Assembly: GCF_001298445.1 (NCBI RefSeq)
Contig: NZ_CP012036.1
Coordinates: 3,625,351-3,689,350, forward strand
Length of the DNA stretch: 64,000 nt
From: Nostoc piscinale CENA21
GTDB lineage: Bacteria; Cyanobacteriota; Cyanobacteriia; Cyanobacteriales; Nostocaceae
Reading direction: 5' to 3'
How positions within the stretch are numbered: the stretch's first letter is position 1; every line of letters begins with the position of its first letter. A program made the translations under genes and the position numbers. A model generated the notes under the pieces. That model was given only the letters and a program-made list of their open reading frames with translations. It was not told where the DNA came from and did not search any database. This document shows, piece by piece, positions 37,909 to 46,668 of this stretch.

Positions 37909-39720
37909 TTAATTTTGATCCAAGCGTAACACTGCCATAAACGCTTCTTGGGGTACATCTACCGTACCTACAGCCTTCATCCGCTTTTTACCTTTGGCTT
38001 GCTTCTGCAACAGTTTCTTCTTGCGGCTGATGTCACCGCCGTAACACTTGGCGAGGACATCTTTGCGTAAGGCGGGGATATGTTCACTGGCGATGACTTT
38101 ACTACCAATGGCGGCTTGAATTGGCACTTTAAATTGATGGCGGGGAATTAATTCTTTGAGTTTCTCAGCCATTGACCGCCCGACGTTATAAGCTTTATCA
38201 CGGTGGACAATCATTGCTAAAGAATCCACAGGGTCGCCGTTAATCATGATATCTAGCTTCACCAGGGGATTCTCGCGGTAGCCAATGATATGGTATTCCA
38301 TACTGGCATAACCGCGCGATCGCGATTTCATCTGGTCAAAAAAGTCGGTGACAACTTCTGCCAAGGGTATTTCATAAGTTAAGGTGGTGCGCCCTTGGGT
38401 GAGATATTTCATATCTTTGAAAATACCACGGCGATTTTGTGACAACTCCATCAATGTGCCGACAAAACCCTCCGGTGTAATCATCTCTACCTGTACGTAG
38501 GGTTCTTCGATTTTCTCGCGATCGTTGGGAGCAGGCAAATGGCTAGGATTATCAATATATAATTCTTCACCCTTAACAGTAGTTACTTTATAAACTACTG
38601 AAGGCGCAGTAATAATTAAATCCAAGTCATACTCACGCTCTAACCGTTCCTGCACGATTTCCATGTGCAGCAAGCCCAAAAACCCGCAACGGAAGCCAAA
38701 ACCCATCGCGCTCGAAGTTTCTGGTTCGTAATGCAGCGCCGCATCATTGAGTCTGAGCTTTTCTAAAGCTTCCCGCAAGTCTTCAAATTGGTCAGCATCA
38801 ATGGGGAACATCCCACAAAAGACCATTGGGTTAGCTTCGGTGTACCCTGGTAAGGGGTCTGCGGCTTTGGCATTAGATAAGGTAATGGTATCGCCCACCC
38901 GCGCATCAGCTACGGCTTTAATGGCGGCTGCTAAATAACCCACTTCCCCGGCGTGGAGGTCATCAACTTGCTTTTGAGTGGGAGATAGAACACCCAACTC
39001 GTCGATTTCGTATTCCTTGCCGGATGCCATTAGGTAAATGCGATCGCCTTTTTTCACGCGCCCATCCATCACCCGGAAATACACAATTACGCCCCGGTAG
39101 GGGTCGTAATAGCTATCAAAAATTAACGCCCGTAAACGTTCATTAACTCTATCGGGTGCGGGTGGAATGCGTTCCACAATCGTCTCTAAAATCTCATCAA
39201 TGCCAATGCCTTCTTTGGCTGAGGCGAGAATCGCCCCACTGCAATCAAGACCGATAATTTCTTCAATTTCGCTAATTACCCGGTCTGGTTCTGCCCCAGG
39301 GAGGTCAATTTTGTTGAGAACCGGAATAATTTCCAAGTTATGCTCTAACGCCAAGTAGACATTCGCCAGAGTTTGAGCTTCTACGCCTTGAGACGCATCC
39401 ACAACTAACAGCGCCCCTTCACAAGCCGCTAAACTGCGTGACACCTCATAAGAAAAATCTACGTGTCCGGGAGTGTCAATTAAATTTAATACATACTGCT
39501 GACCATCTTTAGCAGTGTAATTCATCCGGGCAGCTTGCAGCTTAATGGTAATGCCGCGCTCCCGTTCTAAATCCATATTGTCGAGAAACTGCTCCTTCAT
39601 CTGTCGTTCATCAACAGTGCCGGTAGCTTGCAACAGGCGATCGGCCAGGGTTGATTTCCCGTGATCAATGTGAGCAATAATACAGAAATTGCGAATGCGA
39701 ACTGCGGGAACGTCAGTCAT
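37909..39720 (-). CDS. lepA: Elongation factor 4 (LepA)
   Basis: A 603-residue translational GTPase, the usual family length. G1 is AHIDHGKST, the G2/switch I region is RERGITIKLQAAR, G3 is DTPGHVDF and G4 is NKIDLPGA. The EF4-specific C-terminus is present (SHLPAPNDREKIEEPYV, and GGDISRKKKLLQKQAKGKKR at the end). It binds the ribosome and acts on mistranslocated or stalled elongation complexes. It is a single gene; the promoter must lie in the repeat-rich region upstream. Confidence 0.97.
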   Translation of the reverse strand: MTDVPAVRIRNFCIIAHIDHGKSTLADRLLQATGTVDERQMKEQFLDNMDLERERGITIKLQAARMNYTAKDGQQYVLNLIDTPGHVDFSYEVSRSLAACEGALLVVDASQGVEAQTLANVYLALEHNLEIIPVLNKIDLPGAEPDRVISEIEEIIGLDCSGAILASAKEGIGIDEILETIVERIPPAPDRVNERLRALIFDSYYDPYRGVIVYFRVMDGRVKKGDRIYLMASGKEYEIDELGVLSPTQKQVDDLHAGEVGYLAAAIKAVADARVGDTITLSNAKAADPLPGYTEANPMVFCGMFPIDADQFEDLREALEKLRLNDAALHYEPETSSAMGFGFRCGFLGLLHMEIVQERLEREYDLDLIITAPSVVYKVTTVKGEELYIDNPSHLPAPNDREKIEEPYVQVEMITPEGFVGTLMELSQNRRGIFKDMKYLTQGRTTLTYEIPLAEVVTDFFDQMKSRSRGYASMEYHIIGYRENPLVKLDIMINGDPVDSLAMIVHRDKAYNVGRSMAEKLKELIPRHQFKVPIQAAIGSKVIASEHIPALRKDVLAKCYGGDISRKKKLLQKQAKGKKRMKAVGTVDVPQEAFMAVLRLDQN

Positions 39721-40290
39721 ATACTATCTTTGCTGAAGCAGCAACCAAGGTTATAAAGAGCGATTTACTTAATGTATTTTAATGCTTTCTTTGCCAAGAC
39801 GCTGCTATTTAGGAGAGGGAGTGGGGAGTGGGGAGTGGGGAGGTAGGGGGTAGAGGGGGCGAGGGGGACAAGGTAGATAAGTCTGTAACATAACGAATGA
39901 CTAATAACAAATGACTATTGACCAATGACCAATGACTCTTAAGTATTTTGCAAATCTATATAAAGTCTCTATAATTAAGTCTATTTTTCCTTGCAGGTAT
40001 TGAACAATCAGCAGCGTACAATAAAGATATATAAGTACATAGTGTAGGGATCGTGGGCAGTTACACCTCGTAAATGCTCGGATCTACTGATTTACTGACA
40101 AAAGTTCTAGAGCATTGAAACAGTGAGTTCTATGAAAATGGCCACTTAAAAATCTCAAGCTGTTATTTTTGGTGAGAGTTCGGGGAACTATGTATCTATA
40201 CCTTTAAGATTTGTCAGTAAACTAACCCGAAACTTGAGTAGAACTACTTTACAAAGCTTTGGAGAAAACAAATTCAGAGTATATAAACCT
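39721..40290. repeat. Heptamer-repeat-rich intergenic region
   Basis: About 570 bp without a gene. GTGGGGA is repeated three times at 39821-39841, followed by G-rich variants to about 39870. A second heptamer family (TGACCAA/TGACTAA type) lies at about 39894-39937. The rest (39940-40290) is AT-rich and holds the promoter of the RHH gene; a conserved leader is possible but not demonstrated. Confidence 0.7.
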
Positions 40291-40527
40291 ATGAATATGA
40301 AAGAGAGAGCTACCGAAGGGGAGCAAAGACAAGGCGATAAGGTAGAAATTGCTGTCCGCCTAGATTCTGAGTTATTAGAGCAAATTCAGCATCTTACCAA
40401 TGATCCTAGCAAAGTCATTGAGGTGGCAATTCGCCAATGGTTACGGGGTGAGATTCCTAGAGATGATGAACTGACACGGACTCCTTATCGCACACCTGTA
40501 CCGCCTAGAGGTGAGTGGAATGATTGA
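40291..40527 (+). CDS. Ribbon-helix-helix (CopG-like) protein
   Basis: A 78-residue protein with an RHH-type core: VEIAVRLDSELLEQIQHLTN supplies the DNA-contacting strand and first helix, then DPSKVIEVAIRQWLRGE as the second helix. A Pro/Arg-rich tail (RTPYRTPVPPRGEWND) follows. It could be an antitoxin or a small regulator, but no toxin gene adjoins. ATG at 40291 is chosen; the frame extends to a TTG at 40234, and 40297 is also possible. Confidence 0.7.
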   Translation: MNMKERATEGEQRQGDKVEIAVRLDSELLEQIQHLTNDPSKVIEVAIRQWLRGEIPRDDELTRTPYRTPVPPRGEWND

Positions 40528-40672
40528 CAGCCACAAACAAGCTTTTCATAGACAAGAACACAAAGGTCAATCATCGTGTTCACAACAGCTAAAACACCCA
40601 ATGTAAGTCTGCAAAAGCGTTAGCCGAAGCAAACCTGTATTGAGTTGCCCCTTGTCTACCCAACTCGATTAA

Positions 40673-42427
40673 ATGACTATTACTGCCAACTCCCAATTGC
40701 CAAACTTATTTTCTCAAAATCTGGAAAACATAGCTAATCAAACAAATGGCTCGTCACCAGCTCTCGGTGCTGAGTTGGTGTATGTGCAGGATGGATCAGG
40801 CCGCTACCTGACGTTTTATTGGCAGCGTAGTGAAGTTCTGGGATTAAACCCTGAGCAAGTAGTCAGCAGCCATGAAGAGGAAATTTTTGCTCCTGTGGAT
40901 AAGGTAGCTTATTTGGAACGATTGCACCGAATTTTAGCAAATTTGGTGCCAGAAAAGTTTCAATGTTGGTTTCGCTACCAGCAAGAGTTGTATGAGTTGG
41001 AATTAGTAATTTGTCCAATCATGCCGCCACTGGGAACTGCCGCTACTACAGTTGTAGTGATGGGGCGGTTATTGCAGGCGACAGTGAATCAACAAGAACA
41101 CAGTACCACAGCCAAAGCGCCTACACCAATCGAGTTGGCTTTACGTTCGCAACAACATCAAAAACTAGTAACTAAAATTACTAGAAATATTCGGCGAACT
41201 TTGGACTTAGACATTATTTGGCAACAAACAGTAGACAGTTTGGGTAAAGCCCTCAAGTTAGAACGTTGCATTATCTGTCCCTATCAGCCCTCTAGCTCCA
41301 AAGTGCGTGTCATAGCAGAGTACCATCAGCCAGAACGCAGTTCGATGCTTGGCTTAGAAATAGATGTAGCTTCTGAGCCAGCATTTGCCCAAGCATTAGC
41401 CACTTTAGAACCTGTGGTGATGGAGGTATCGCAATATGCACTTTGTCCAAATCAGAAAGTTTTAGTAGTTGCAACCTGCTATCAAGACCAAGCCAATGGT
41501 TTGATTGCTGTGGCTGTGCGAGATGAATGTTATCCTCTAACAAAAGCCGAACTAGAATTAGCGAAAGAAGTAGCCGATCAATTAGGAACTGCGATCGCTC
41601 ATGCTACTTTATATAAAGAATTAGAAGCAGCCCGACAAAAAGCCGAAGAAGCATCACGCCTCAAAAGTGAATTTTTAGCCAATGTTTCCCACGAAATTCG
41701 TACTCCCCTCAACGGGATGATTGGCTTTTTAAAGCTGATTCTAGAGGGGATGGCAGACGACCCAGAAGAACAGCACCAGTTTCTCTTAGAAGCTCATCAA
41801 TCATCCATCCACCTGCTGAATATCATCAATGATATTTTGGATATTGCCAAAATTGAAGCAGGCAAAATGGAATTAGATTGTGCCCCTGTTAAATTAGATG
41901 AGCTATTTTGTGGTGTAGAAAGTTTTATGCGTCCCCAAGCAGAAATGAAAAACCTCAGCTTTCGGATGCAAATTCCCACAACCTGCGATGAAATTGTTGT
42001 TCAAGGGAATTATCAACGGCTACTCCAAGTCATGCTGAACTTGGTCAACAATGCCATTAAATTTACCCATGAAGGCGGTATAACCATCACATCCGAAATT
42101 GTCCAGAAAAAAGTCAAATTCCAAGAACAGCAATTTCCCGGTATGGTTAGAGTCAGGGTAGCCGATACAGGTATTGGTGTTTCTTTAGACAAGCAAGATA
42201 AATTATTTCAATTATTTTCTCAAGTAGATGGTTCCCGCACTCGCCAATATGGCGGTACAGGTTTGGGGTTAGCAATATCCCAAAAGCTAATTGAAGCAAT
42301 GGGTGGTGAAGTACATTTTTACAGTCTGGGTGAAGGGCTAGGTTCAACTGTCACCTTTACCGTACCTTTGTATCATCAACCAGTGATTGTTTCTTCCAGT
42401 GACGGTAACATAGATTGTGCTTGTTGA
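40673..42427 (+). CDS. PAS/GAF sensor histidine kinase
   Basis: A 584-residue cytoplasmic kinase. A PAS-like domain spans about residues 30-140 (VYVQDGSGRYLTFYWQRSEV). A GAF domain spans about 175-310 (IIWQQTVDSLGKALKLERCI). It lacks an obvious bilin-binding Cys-His pair but contains several Cys. HisKA is FLANVSHEIRTPLNGMIGFL, and HATPase has NLVNNAIKFT and GTGLGLAISQKLIEAMGGE. The signal is unknown and no response regulator is adjacent. Confidence 0.9.
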   Translation: MTITANSQLPNLFSQNLENIANQTNGSSPALGAELVYVQDGSGRYLTFYWQRSEVLGLNPEQVVSSHEEEIFAPVDKVAYLERLHRILANLVPEKFQCWFRYQQELYELELVICPIMPPLGTAATTVVVMGRLLQATVNQQEHSTTAKAPTPIELALRSQQHQKLVTKITRNIRRTLDLDIIWQQTVDSLGKALKLERCIICPYQPSSSKVRVIAEYHQPERSSMLGLEIDVASEPAFAQALATLEPVVMEVSQYALCPNQKVLVVATCYQDQANGLIAVAVRDECYPLTKAELELAKEVADQLGTAIAHATLYKELEAARQKAEEASRLKSEFLANVSHEIRTPLNGMIGFLKLILEGMADDPEEQHQFLLEAHQSSIHLLNIINDILDIAKIEAGKMELDCAPVKLDELFCGVESFMRPQAEMKNLSFRMQIPTTCDEIVVQGNYQRLLQVMLNLVNNAIKFTHEGGITITSEIVQKKVKFQEQQFPGMVRVRVADTGIGVSLDKQDKLFQLFSQVDGSRTRQYGGTGLGLAISQKLIEAMGGEVHFYSLGEGLGSTVTFTVPLYHQPVIVSSSDGNIDCAC

Positions 42428-42431
42428 TATA

Positions 42432-42459
42432 GGTTACAGGTTACAGGTTACAGGTTACA
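42432..42459. repeat. GGTTACA heptamer, four tandem copies
   Basis: Four exact copies of GGTTACA run directly after the kinase stop codon. A typical cyanobacterial short tandem repeat. It is followed at 42480-42492 by GGCGTAAATAAAC, which also occurs at 58071-58083. Confidence 0.85.
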
Positions 42460-42562
42460 GTAAAAATACTAGTACAGGTCGGCGTAAATAAACAGACCAC
42501 ACTGCGACTATGCTCAGTGACCATAAGGAATTGCTAAAAGGCTTGTGGTATCAACATTCTTT

Positions 42563-42604
42563 CTTTTTACTTTTGCCTTTTTACTTTTGCCTTTTTACTT
42601 TTGC
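42563..42604. repeat. 14-bp tandem repeat, three exact copies
   Basis: CTTTTTACTTTTGC is repeated three times exactly, between the convergent kinase and proA genes. It could also act as a T-rich termination zone for plus-strand transcripts. Confidence 0.85.
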
Positions 42605-42630
42605 CTTATTGTACTAGCCCCTACCTCTTC

Positions 42631-43936
42631 TTACAAATCTCGATGGATAAACGCCTTGGCATTTGAGCCTGTGTAACTAGCGACAATGTGACCATTACCA
42701 GTCATGTGATATTTATAAGTTACCAAGCCTTCTAAACCAACAGGGCCGCGGGGAGGCATTTGTTGGGTACTAATGCCAACTTCTGCGCCAAAACCATAGC
42801 GGAAACCATCAGCAAAGCGTGTGGAACAATTATGAAACACGCCAGCAGAATTTACCAAGCCAAAGAAAGTTTCTGCGGTGGCGATATCTTCAGTAATAAT
42901 TGCGTCGGTGTGGCGAGAACCATATTGGTTAATATGAGCGATCGCATCTTCTAAAGAGTCTACAATTTTAACTGACAAAATTAAATCGCTATATTCGGTT
43001 TCCCAATCAATTTCGGTGGCTGGGGCAATATTTGGTAATATTTCTAAGGTACGTTGCTCACCTTTTAATTCCACATTATTTTCTGCTAAAGCTGCGGCAA
43101 CTTTGGGGAGAAATTCTCCGGCAATGGCTTGATGTACTAATAAAGTTTCAATGGCATTGCAAGCGGCTGCATATTGAATTTTGGCATCAACAGTAATTTC
43201 TACGGCTTTGTTAATATCAGCAGCTTGATCAATATAAGCATGACAAATGCCATCAGCATGACCAAGAACAGGAATGCGGGTATTTTCTTGCACAAACCGC
43301 ACAAAAGAATTAGAACCTCTAGGAATAATTAAATCGACATATTTATCTAATTTTAAAAGTCCTACAGTTTCTTCTCTGGTGGTGAGTAACTGCACCGCAT
43401 CAGGACTTACAGCAGTTTGAGATAATCCTTGTTTAATGGCTTTGACTATTGCTTCACAAGAACGTACAGCTTCTTTACCACATTTGAGAATTACACCATT
43501 ACCTGATTTAATCGCCAAAGAAACAATTTGAATGGCGGCTTCGGGACGCGCTTCAAAAATAATGCCTAACACACCCAAAGGACAAGAGATGCGTTTGAGG
43601 ACTAAGCCAGTATCGAGTTCGCGGTGAATCTGGACTTTACCTATTGGATCAGCCAGTTTACCAACATCTCGGACTCCAGCGATCGCATCTCTTAATTTAT
43701 GTTCATCTAACTGCAACCGCTTATACAGAGGTTTAGCAATTCCTTCCGCCGCCGCAGCTTGACAGTCAGCTAGATTTGCTTGCAATATTTCCTCTCTGGC
43801 TGATTCTAACCCTTGGGCAATCGCAGCGATCGCTTCATTTTTCGCTTCTGTGGACAGAATTGCTAATTTACTTGCAGCCGCGCGAGTTTTTTTCGGCAAT
43901 GTTAACTAGGGATGATGCAACTTCAACAATGGTCAT
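42631..43936 (-). CDS. proA: Gamma-glutamyl phosphate reductase, N-terminal frameshift
   Basis: Second step of proline synthesis: NADPH-dependent reduction of glutamyl 5-phosphate to the semialdehyde. The catalytic Cys block (YAAACNAIETLLVH) and the ALDH-like fold motifs are present. The unbroken frame begins only at a TTG (43899). The expected N-terminus MTIVEVASSLVNIA starts at the ATG at 43936 in another frame. The two join if the A7 run (coding strand, 43887-43893) is A6, giving NIAEKTRAAASKLA and 434 residues. The enzyme could still be made from the internal TTG, lacking about 12 residues, but a one-base overcall is likelier. Confidence 0.92.
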
Positions 43937-44110
43937 GAGAAAAAATAACTCTTAATTATGGTAGAAACATATACAGCAGAATCCAGAAGTCAGAAGTCAG
44001 AATAGTTTTGCTGCCTAAGTTTGAAAACTAAATTGTGTACTTCATTCACTAAAAATCTGCTGTATTTTCCATCCTATAGCAATCTGATTTCCACTGTTTC
44101 CTGTTACCTT

Positions 44111-45034
44111 TCATCTTGCCCATTGCTGCAAGATATAAGCATAAAAAGCATCTTTATCAACTGTATCCATTGCATAAATCTTCCGCCCACCAGGAACAAC
44201 TTTCGTCCGTCCTTGACTTAAGCCAGTGGTAATAATTTCCGTTTCCCACTCTCGTAGTTGATAAAATTCTGGGTGTCCTAAATAAGCTGTCGCCAGCACA
44301 TCCCAAAAATAATAATCTTGGGGAATTACCAGTGCGTAACATTGTCCGGCTAAATCAGAGATGGGATAGTGACGTTGCTTGCCCATTTTGTAGACAATAT
44401 CTGAGGTGACTGGCACATTGTTAGTTAAATCTAAAGGACACATAATAATTTCAATTTGGGTTTGCCAAACTCGCGCGGCGGAAACTGCATCCCAATAAAC
44501 ATTCCACTCCGCCGAACCATCTTGTCCGGCTTCTAAACTTTTTTCGACATTTCCACCAACGTTCAACGCGCCACCCATCCAGACAATTCTTTGAATTTTG
44601 GCTTCAATATCTGGTGCTTTATCTAACGCCACTGCAACTGTCGTTAATGGCCCTGTTACCATCAGTGTTACTGGTGTTGCTGCTTCTTGTAACACCCGCA
44701 CCATAAAATCTTGTCCAGGTTCGGCAACTAGAGGTGTATTAATAGTATCTTGCTGGTTGAGAATGGGGAGATGGTCAACAATAAACGAATCACGCCGATA
44801 AAGCCGAGGAAAAGGATTGATACCGCGTACTGTACTTTCGGCAACTGGGATGTGAGAAAATCCCATCAAATCAATGATTTTACGTGTCGCACTAACAGCA
44901 GGTTGAACATAACAATCAGCAGGAGTGACGACAACACCAAGCAATTCTATGTGATCCATCGTCAACAGCAGCATAGTTGCTAGATAATCATCTACACCAC
45001 CATCGTGATCCATTAATACCAGTTGTTTTGACAT
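44111..45034 (-). CDS. Nucleoside hydrolase (inosine-uridine preferring family)
   Basis: Hydrolyses the N-glycosidic bond of ribonucleosides to base and ribose. The 307-residue product has the Ca2+-binding N-terminal motif as MDHDGGVDDYLA (family DxDxGxDD), the block VTGPLTTVAVALDKAP and WMGGALNVGGNVE. CPLDLTNNVPVT follows later in the sequence. A Tyr/Asp-rich C-terminus (VWDVLATAYLGHPEF) is also normal. It is divergent from cytosine deaminase with only 17 bp between start codons, so expression is probably coordinated. Base preference cannot be fixed from sequence. Confidence 0.9.
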   Translation of the reverse strand: MSKQLVLMDHDGGVDDYLATMLLLTMDHIELLGVVVTPADCYVQPAVSATRKIIDLMGFSHIPVAESTVRGINPFPRLYRRDSFIVDHLPILNQQDTINTPLVAEPGQDFMVRVLQEAATPVTLMVTGPLTTVAVALDKAPDIEAKIQRIVWMGGALNVGGNVEKSLEAGQDGSAEWNVYWDAVSAARVWQTQIEIIMCPLDLTNNVPVTSDIVYKMGKQRHYPISDLAGQCYALVIPQDYYFWDVLATAYLGHPEFYQLREWETEIITTGLSQGRTKVVPGGRKIYAMDTVDKDAFYAYILQQWAR

Positions 45035-45051
45035 ATAAGGAGAATAAGAGA

Positions 45052-45483
45052 ATGGATGAATTTATGCAAGCTGCGATCGCCCAAGCTAGACAAGGTAGAC
45101 AAGAAGGTGGAATTCCCATCGGTTCCGTTCTCGTCAAGGATGGCCAGATTCTTGGTAGAGGACACAATAAGCGCGTCCAAGATGGCGATCCTGTTACCCA
45201 TGCCGAAATTGATTGTCTCCGTAATGCTGGCAGAATTGGCAGTTACAGAGGTATCACCCTATATTCAACCTTAATGCCGTGTTATTTGTGCGCCGGGGCA
45301 GTTGTGCAGTTTGGCATCAAAAAAGTCATCGCCGGTGAATCTCGCACATTTCCTGGCGCAAAAGAATTTATGGTATCTCACGGCGTAGAAGTAATTGATT
45401 TAAATTTAGATGAATGCGAACAAATGATGAGTGAATTTATTCAAACCAACCCCGAACTATGGAATGAAGATATTGGGAAATAG
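45052..45483 (+). CDS. Cytosine deaminase, yeast Fcy1-type
   Basis: A 143-residue zinc deaminase. Zinc/catalytic motifs are THAEIDCL (H-A-E) and STLMPCYLCAGA (P-C-x2-C). Compared with yeast Fcy1, the blocks EGGIPIGSVLV, LGRGHNKRVQDGDPVTH, GIKKVIAGES and the C-terminal PELWNEDIGK are clearly shared (yeast ends with a similar DWFEDIGE). This separates it from TadA and guanine deaminases. It converts cytosine to uracil and ammonia. The ATG at 45052 has AAGGAG upstream; an earlier frame start at 44977 overlaps the divergent gene. Its stop abuts the ribokinase gene. Confidence 0.88.
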   Translation: MDEFMQAAIAQARQGRQEGGIPIGSVLVKDGQILGRGHNKRVQDGDPVTHAEIDCLRNAGRIGSYRGITLYSTLMPCYLCAGAVVQFGIKKVIAGESRTFPGAKEFMVSHGVEVIDLNLDECEQMMSEFIQTNPELWNEDIGK

Positions 45484-46431
45484 TCAATAGTTATCTCCCT
45501 CGCCTCCCTTGTCTCTCCTATCTTTAAGGAAAGCCTCAAAAGTCAACTTATCAGGTAACGAAGTTTGTGCGCCGGGTTTTGTGGCTGCTAAAGCACCTGC
45601 GGCTGCACCCCAAACAACAGCTTGATGTAAAGACATTCCAGTGTAAAGTGCAGCTGCTAAACCACCATTAAAAGCATCACCCGCCGCCACAGTATCTACA
45701 ACATTCACAGGAAAAGCTGGTACAAAAAATGTTTCTTCGGCTGTGGCACAAACTACGCCTTTTGCGCCTAATTTGACGATCGCAGATTTTACACCTCTTT
45801 GCAAGAATACTATCGCGGCTTTGGTTGCTGACTCTTGGCTATCTACCTTAAAACCAACTAATTGTCCGGCTTCTACTTCATTGGGGGTAATAATATCCAC
45901 TAAAGGGTAAAGTTCGGCGGGTAAATCAGATTGTGCCGGCGCAGGATCAAGAATTACAGTAATATTTGCATTGCGTCCAGCTTTAGCAGCTGCCACAACC
46001 GCACCCAAAGGAATTTCTAATTGTAAAAGTAATGCTTTGGCTGTTGGTAATAAAGGCAATAATCTCTCCACATCTGCTTGATTTACTTCTCCATTTGCAC
46101 CAGGAACCACCACAATTTGATTTTGTCCAACATCATCAACAATAATTATGGCAACACCAGAACTGACACTTTCATCTCGGAAAATATTCTCAGTTTGCAC
46201 ACCAGCCGTTTGCAAATTATCCAACAGTTCTGCACCAAAACCTTTGCCTCCCACACGTCCCACCATCTGAGTTGGAATTCCCAACCGCGCTAAGGCTACG
46301 GCTTGATTTGCACCTTTACCCCCTGGGACTTGAAAAAAGTTTTTTCCCAATAAAGTTTCGCCACTAGTTGGTAAATGGGATGCGGTGGCGACTAAATCTA
46401 GATTGATACTGCCGAAAACAATAACACTCAT
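45484..46431 (-). CDS. rbsK: Ribokinase
   Basis: Phosphorylates D-ribose to ribose 5-phosphate. The 315-residue PfkB-family protein shows GSINLDLVATASHLP, the substrate motif GGKGANQAVALARLG, and the ATP/catalytic motif DTVAAGDAFNGGLAAAL with the general base Asp. The usual DTTGAGD is slightly altered. It ends against the cytosine deaminase stop with no gap. With the nucleoside hydrolase it would recycle the ribose released from nucleosides into PRPP; the prs gene lies at 57 kb. Confidence 0.92.
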   Translation of the reverse strand: MSVIVFGSINLDLVATASHLPTSGETLLGKNFFQVPGGKGANQAVALARLGIPTQMVGRVGGKGFGAELLDNLQTAGVQTENIFRDESVSSGVAIIIVDDVGQNQIVVVPGANGEVNQADVERLLPLLPTAKALLLQLEIPLGAVVAAAKAGRNANITVILDPAPAQSDLPAELYPLVDIITPNEVEAGQLVGFKVDSQESATKAAIVFLQRGVKSAIVKLGAKGVVCATAEETFFVPAFPVNVVDTVAAGDAFNGGLAAALYTGMSLHQAVVWGAAAGALAATKPGAQTSLPDKLTFEAFLKDRRDKGGEGDNY

Positions 46432-46586
46432 AACGATAATTTTGCTGAGTTAATTGAATGAGATGAATATTACAAACCAGTAAATTTATTGAATTTTTTG
46501 AGCTTGATTTTTATAGATATCAAAAATTTAACAACATATCTTGCCAACTTAGTAAAAACTTTACTCACAACAGCAACAGCTTTAAG

Positions 46587-46600
46587 GTAAATACATATAC
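46587..46600 (+). promoter_or_regulatory. Possible NtcA box upstream of the amine oxidase
   Basis: GTA-N8-TAC, the NtcA consensus, occurs 68 bp before the ATG at 46669. A suitably spaced -10 element is only weakly matched (TTAATC). NtcA activates nitrogen-limitation genes, which would suit an amino- or amine-oxidising enzyme. Chance occurrence is quite possible. Confidence 0.3.
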
Positions 46601-46668
46601 AAAAACTATACTGGGTAACGGTTAATCACAAAACACAGTAAAAAATTTACAAAACCCAATACAGATTT

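Noticed and set aside
46555..46575. Second NtcA-like site (GTAAAAACTTTAC)
   Set aside because: The spacing is seven, not eight, and it lacks a -10 element.
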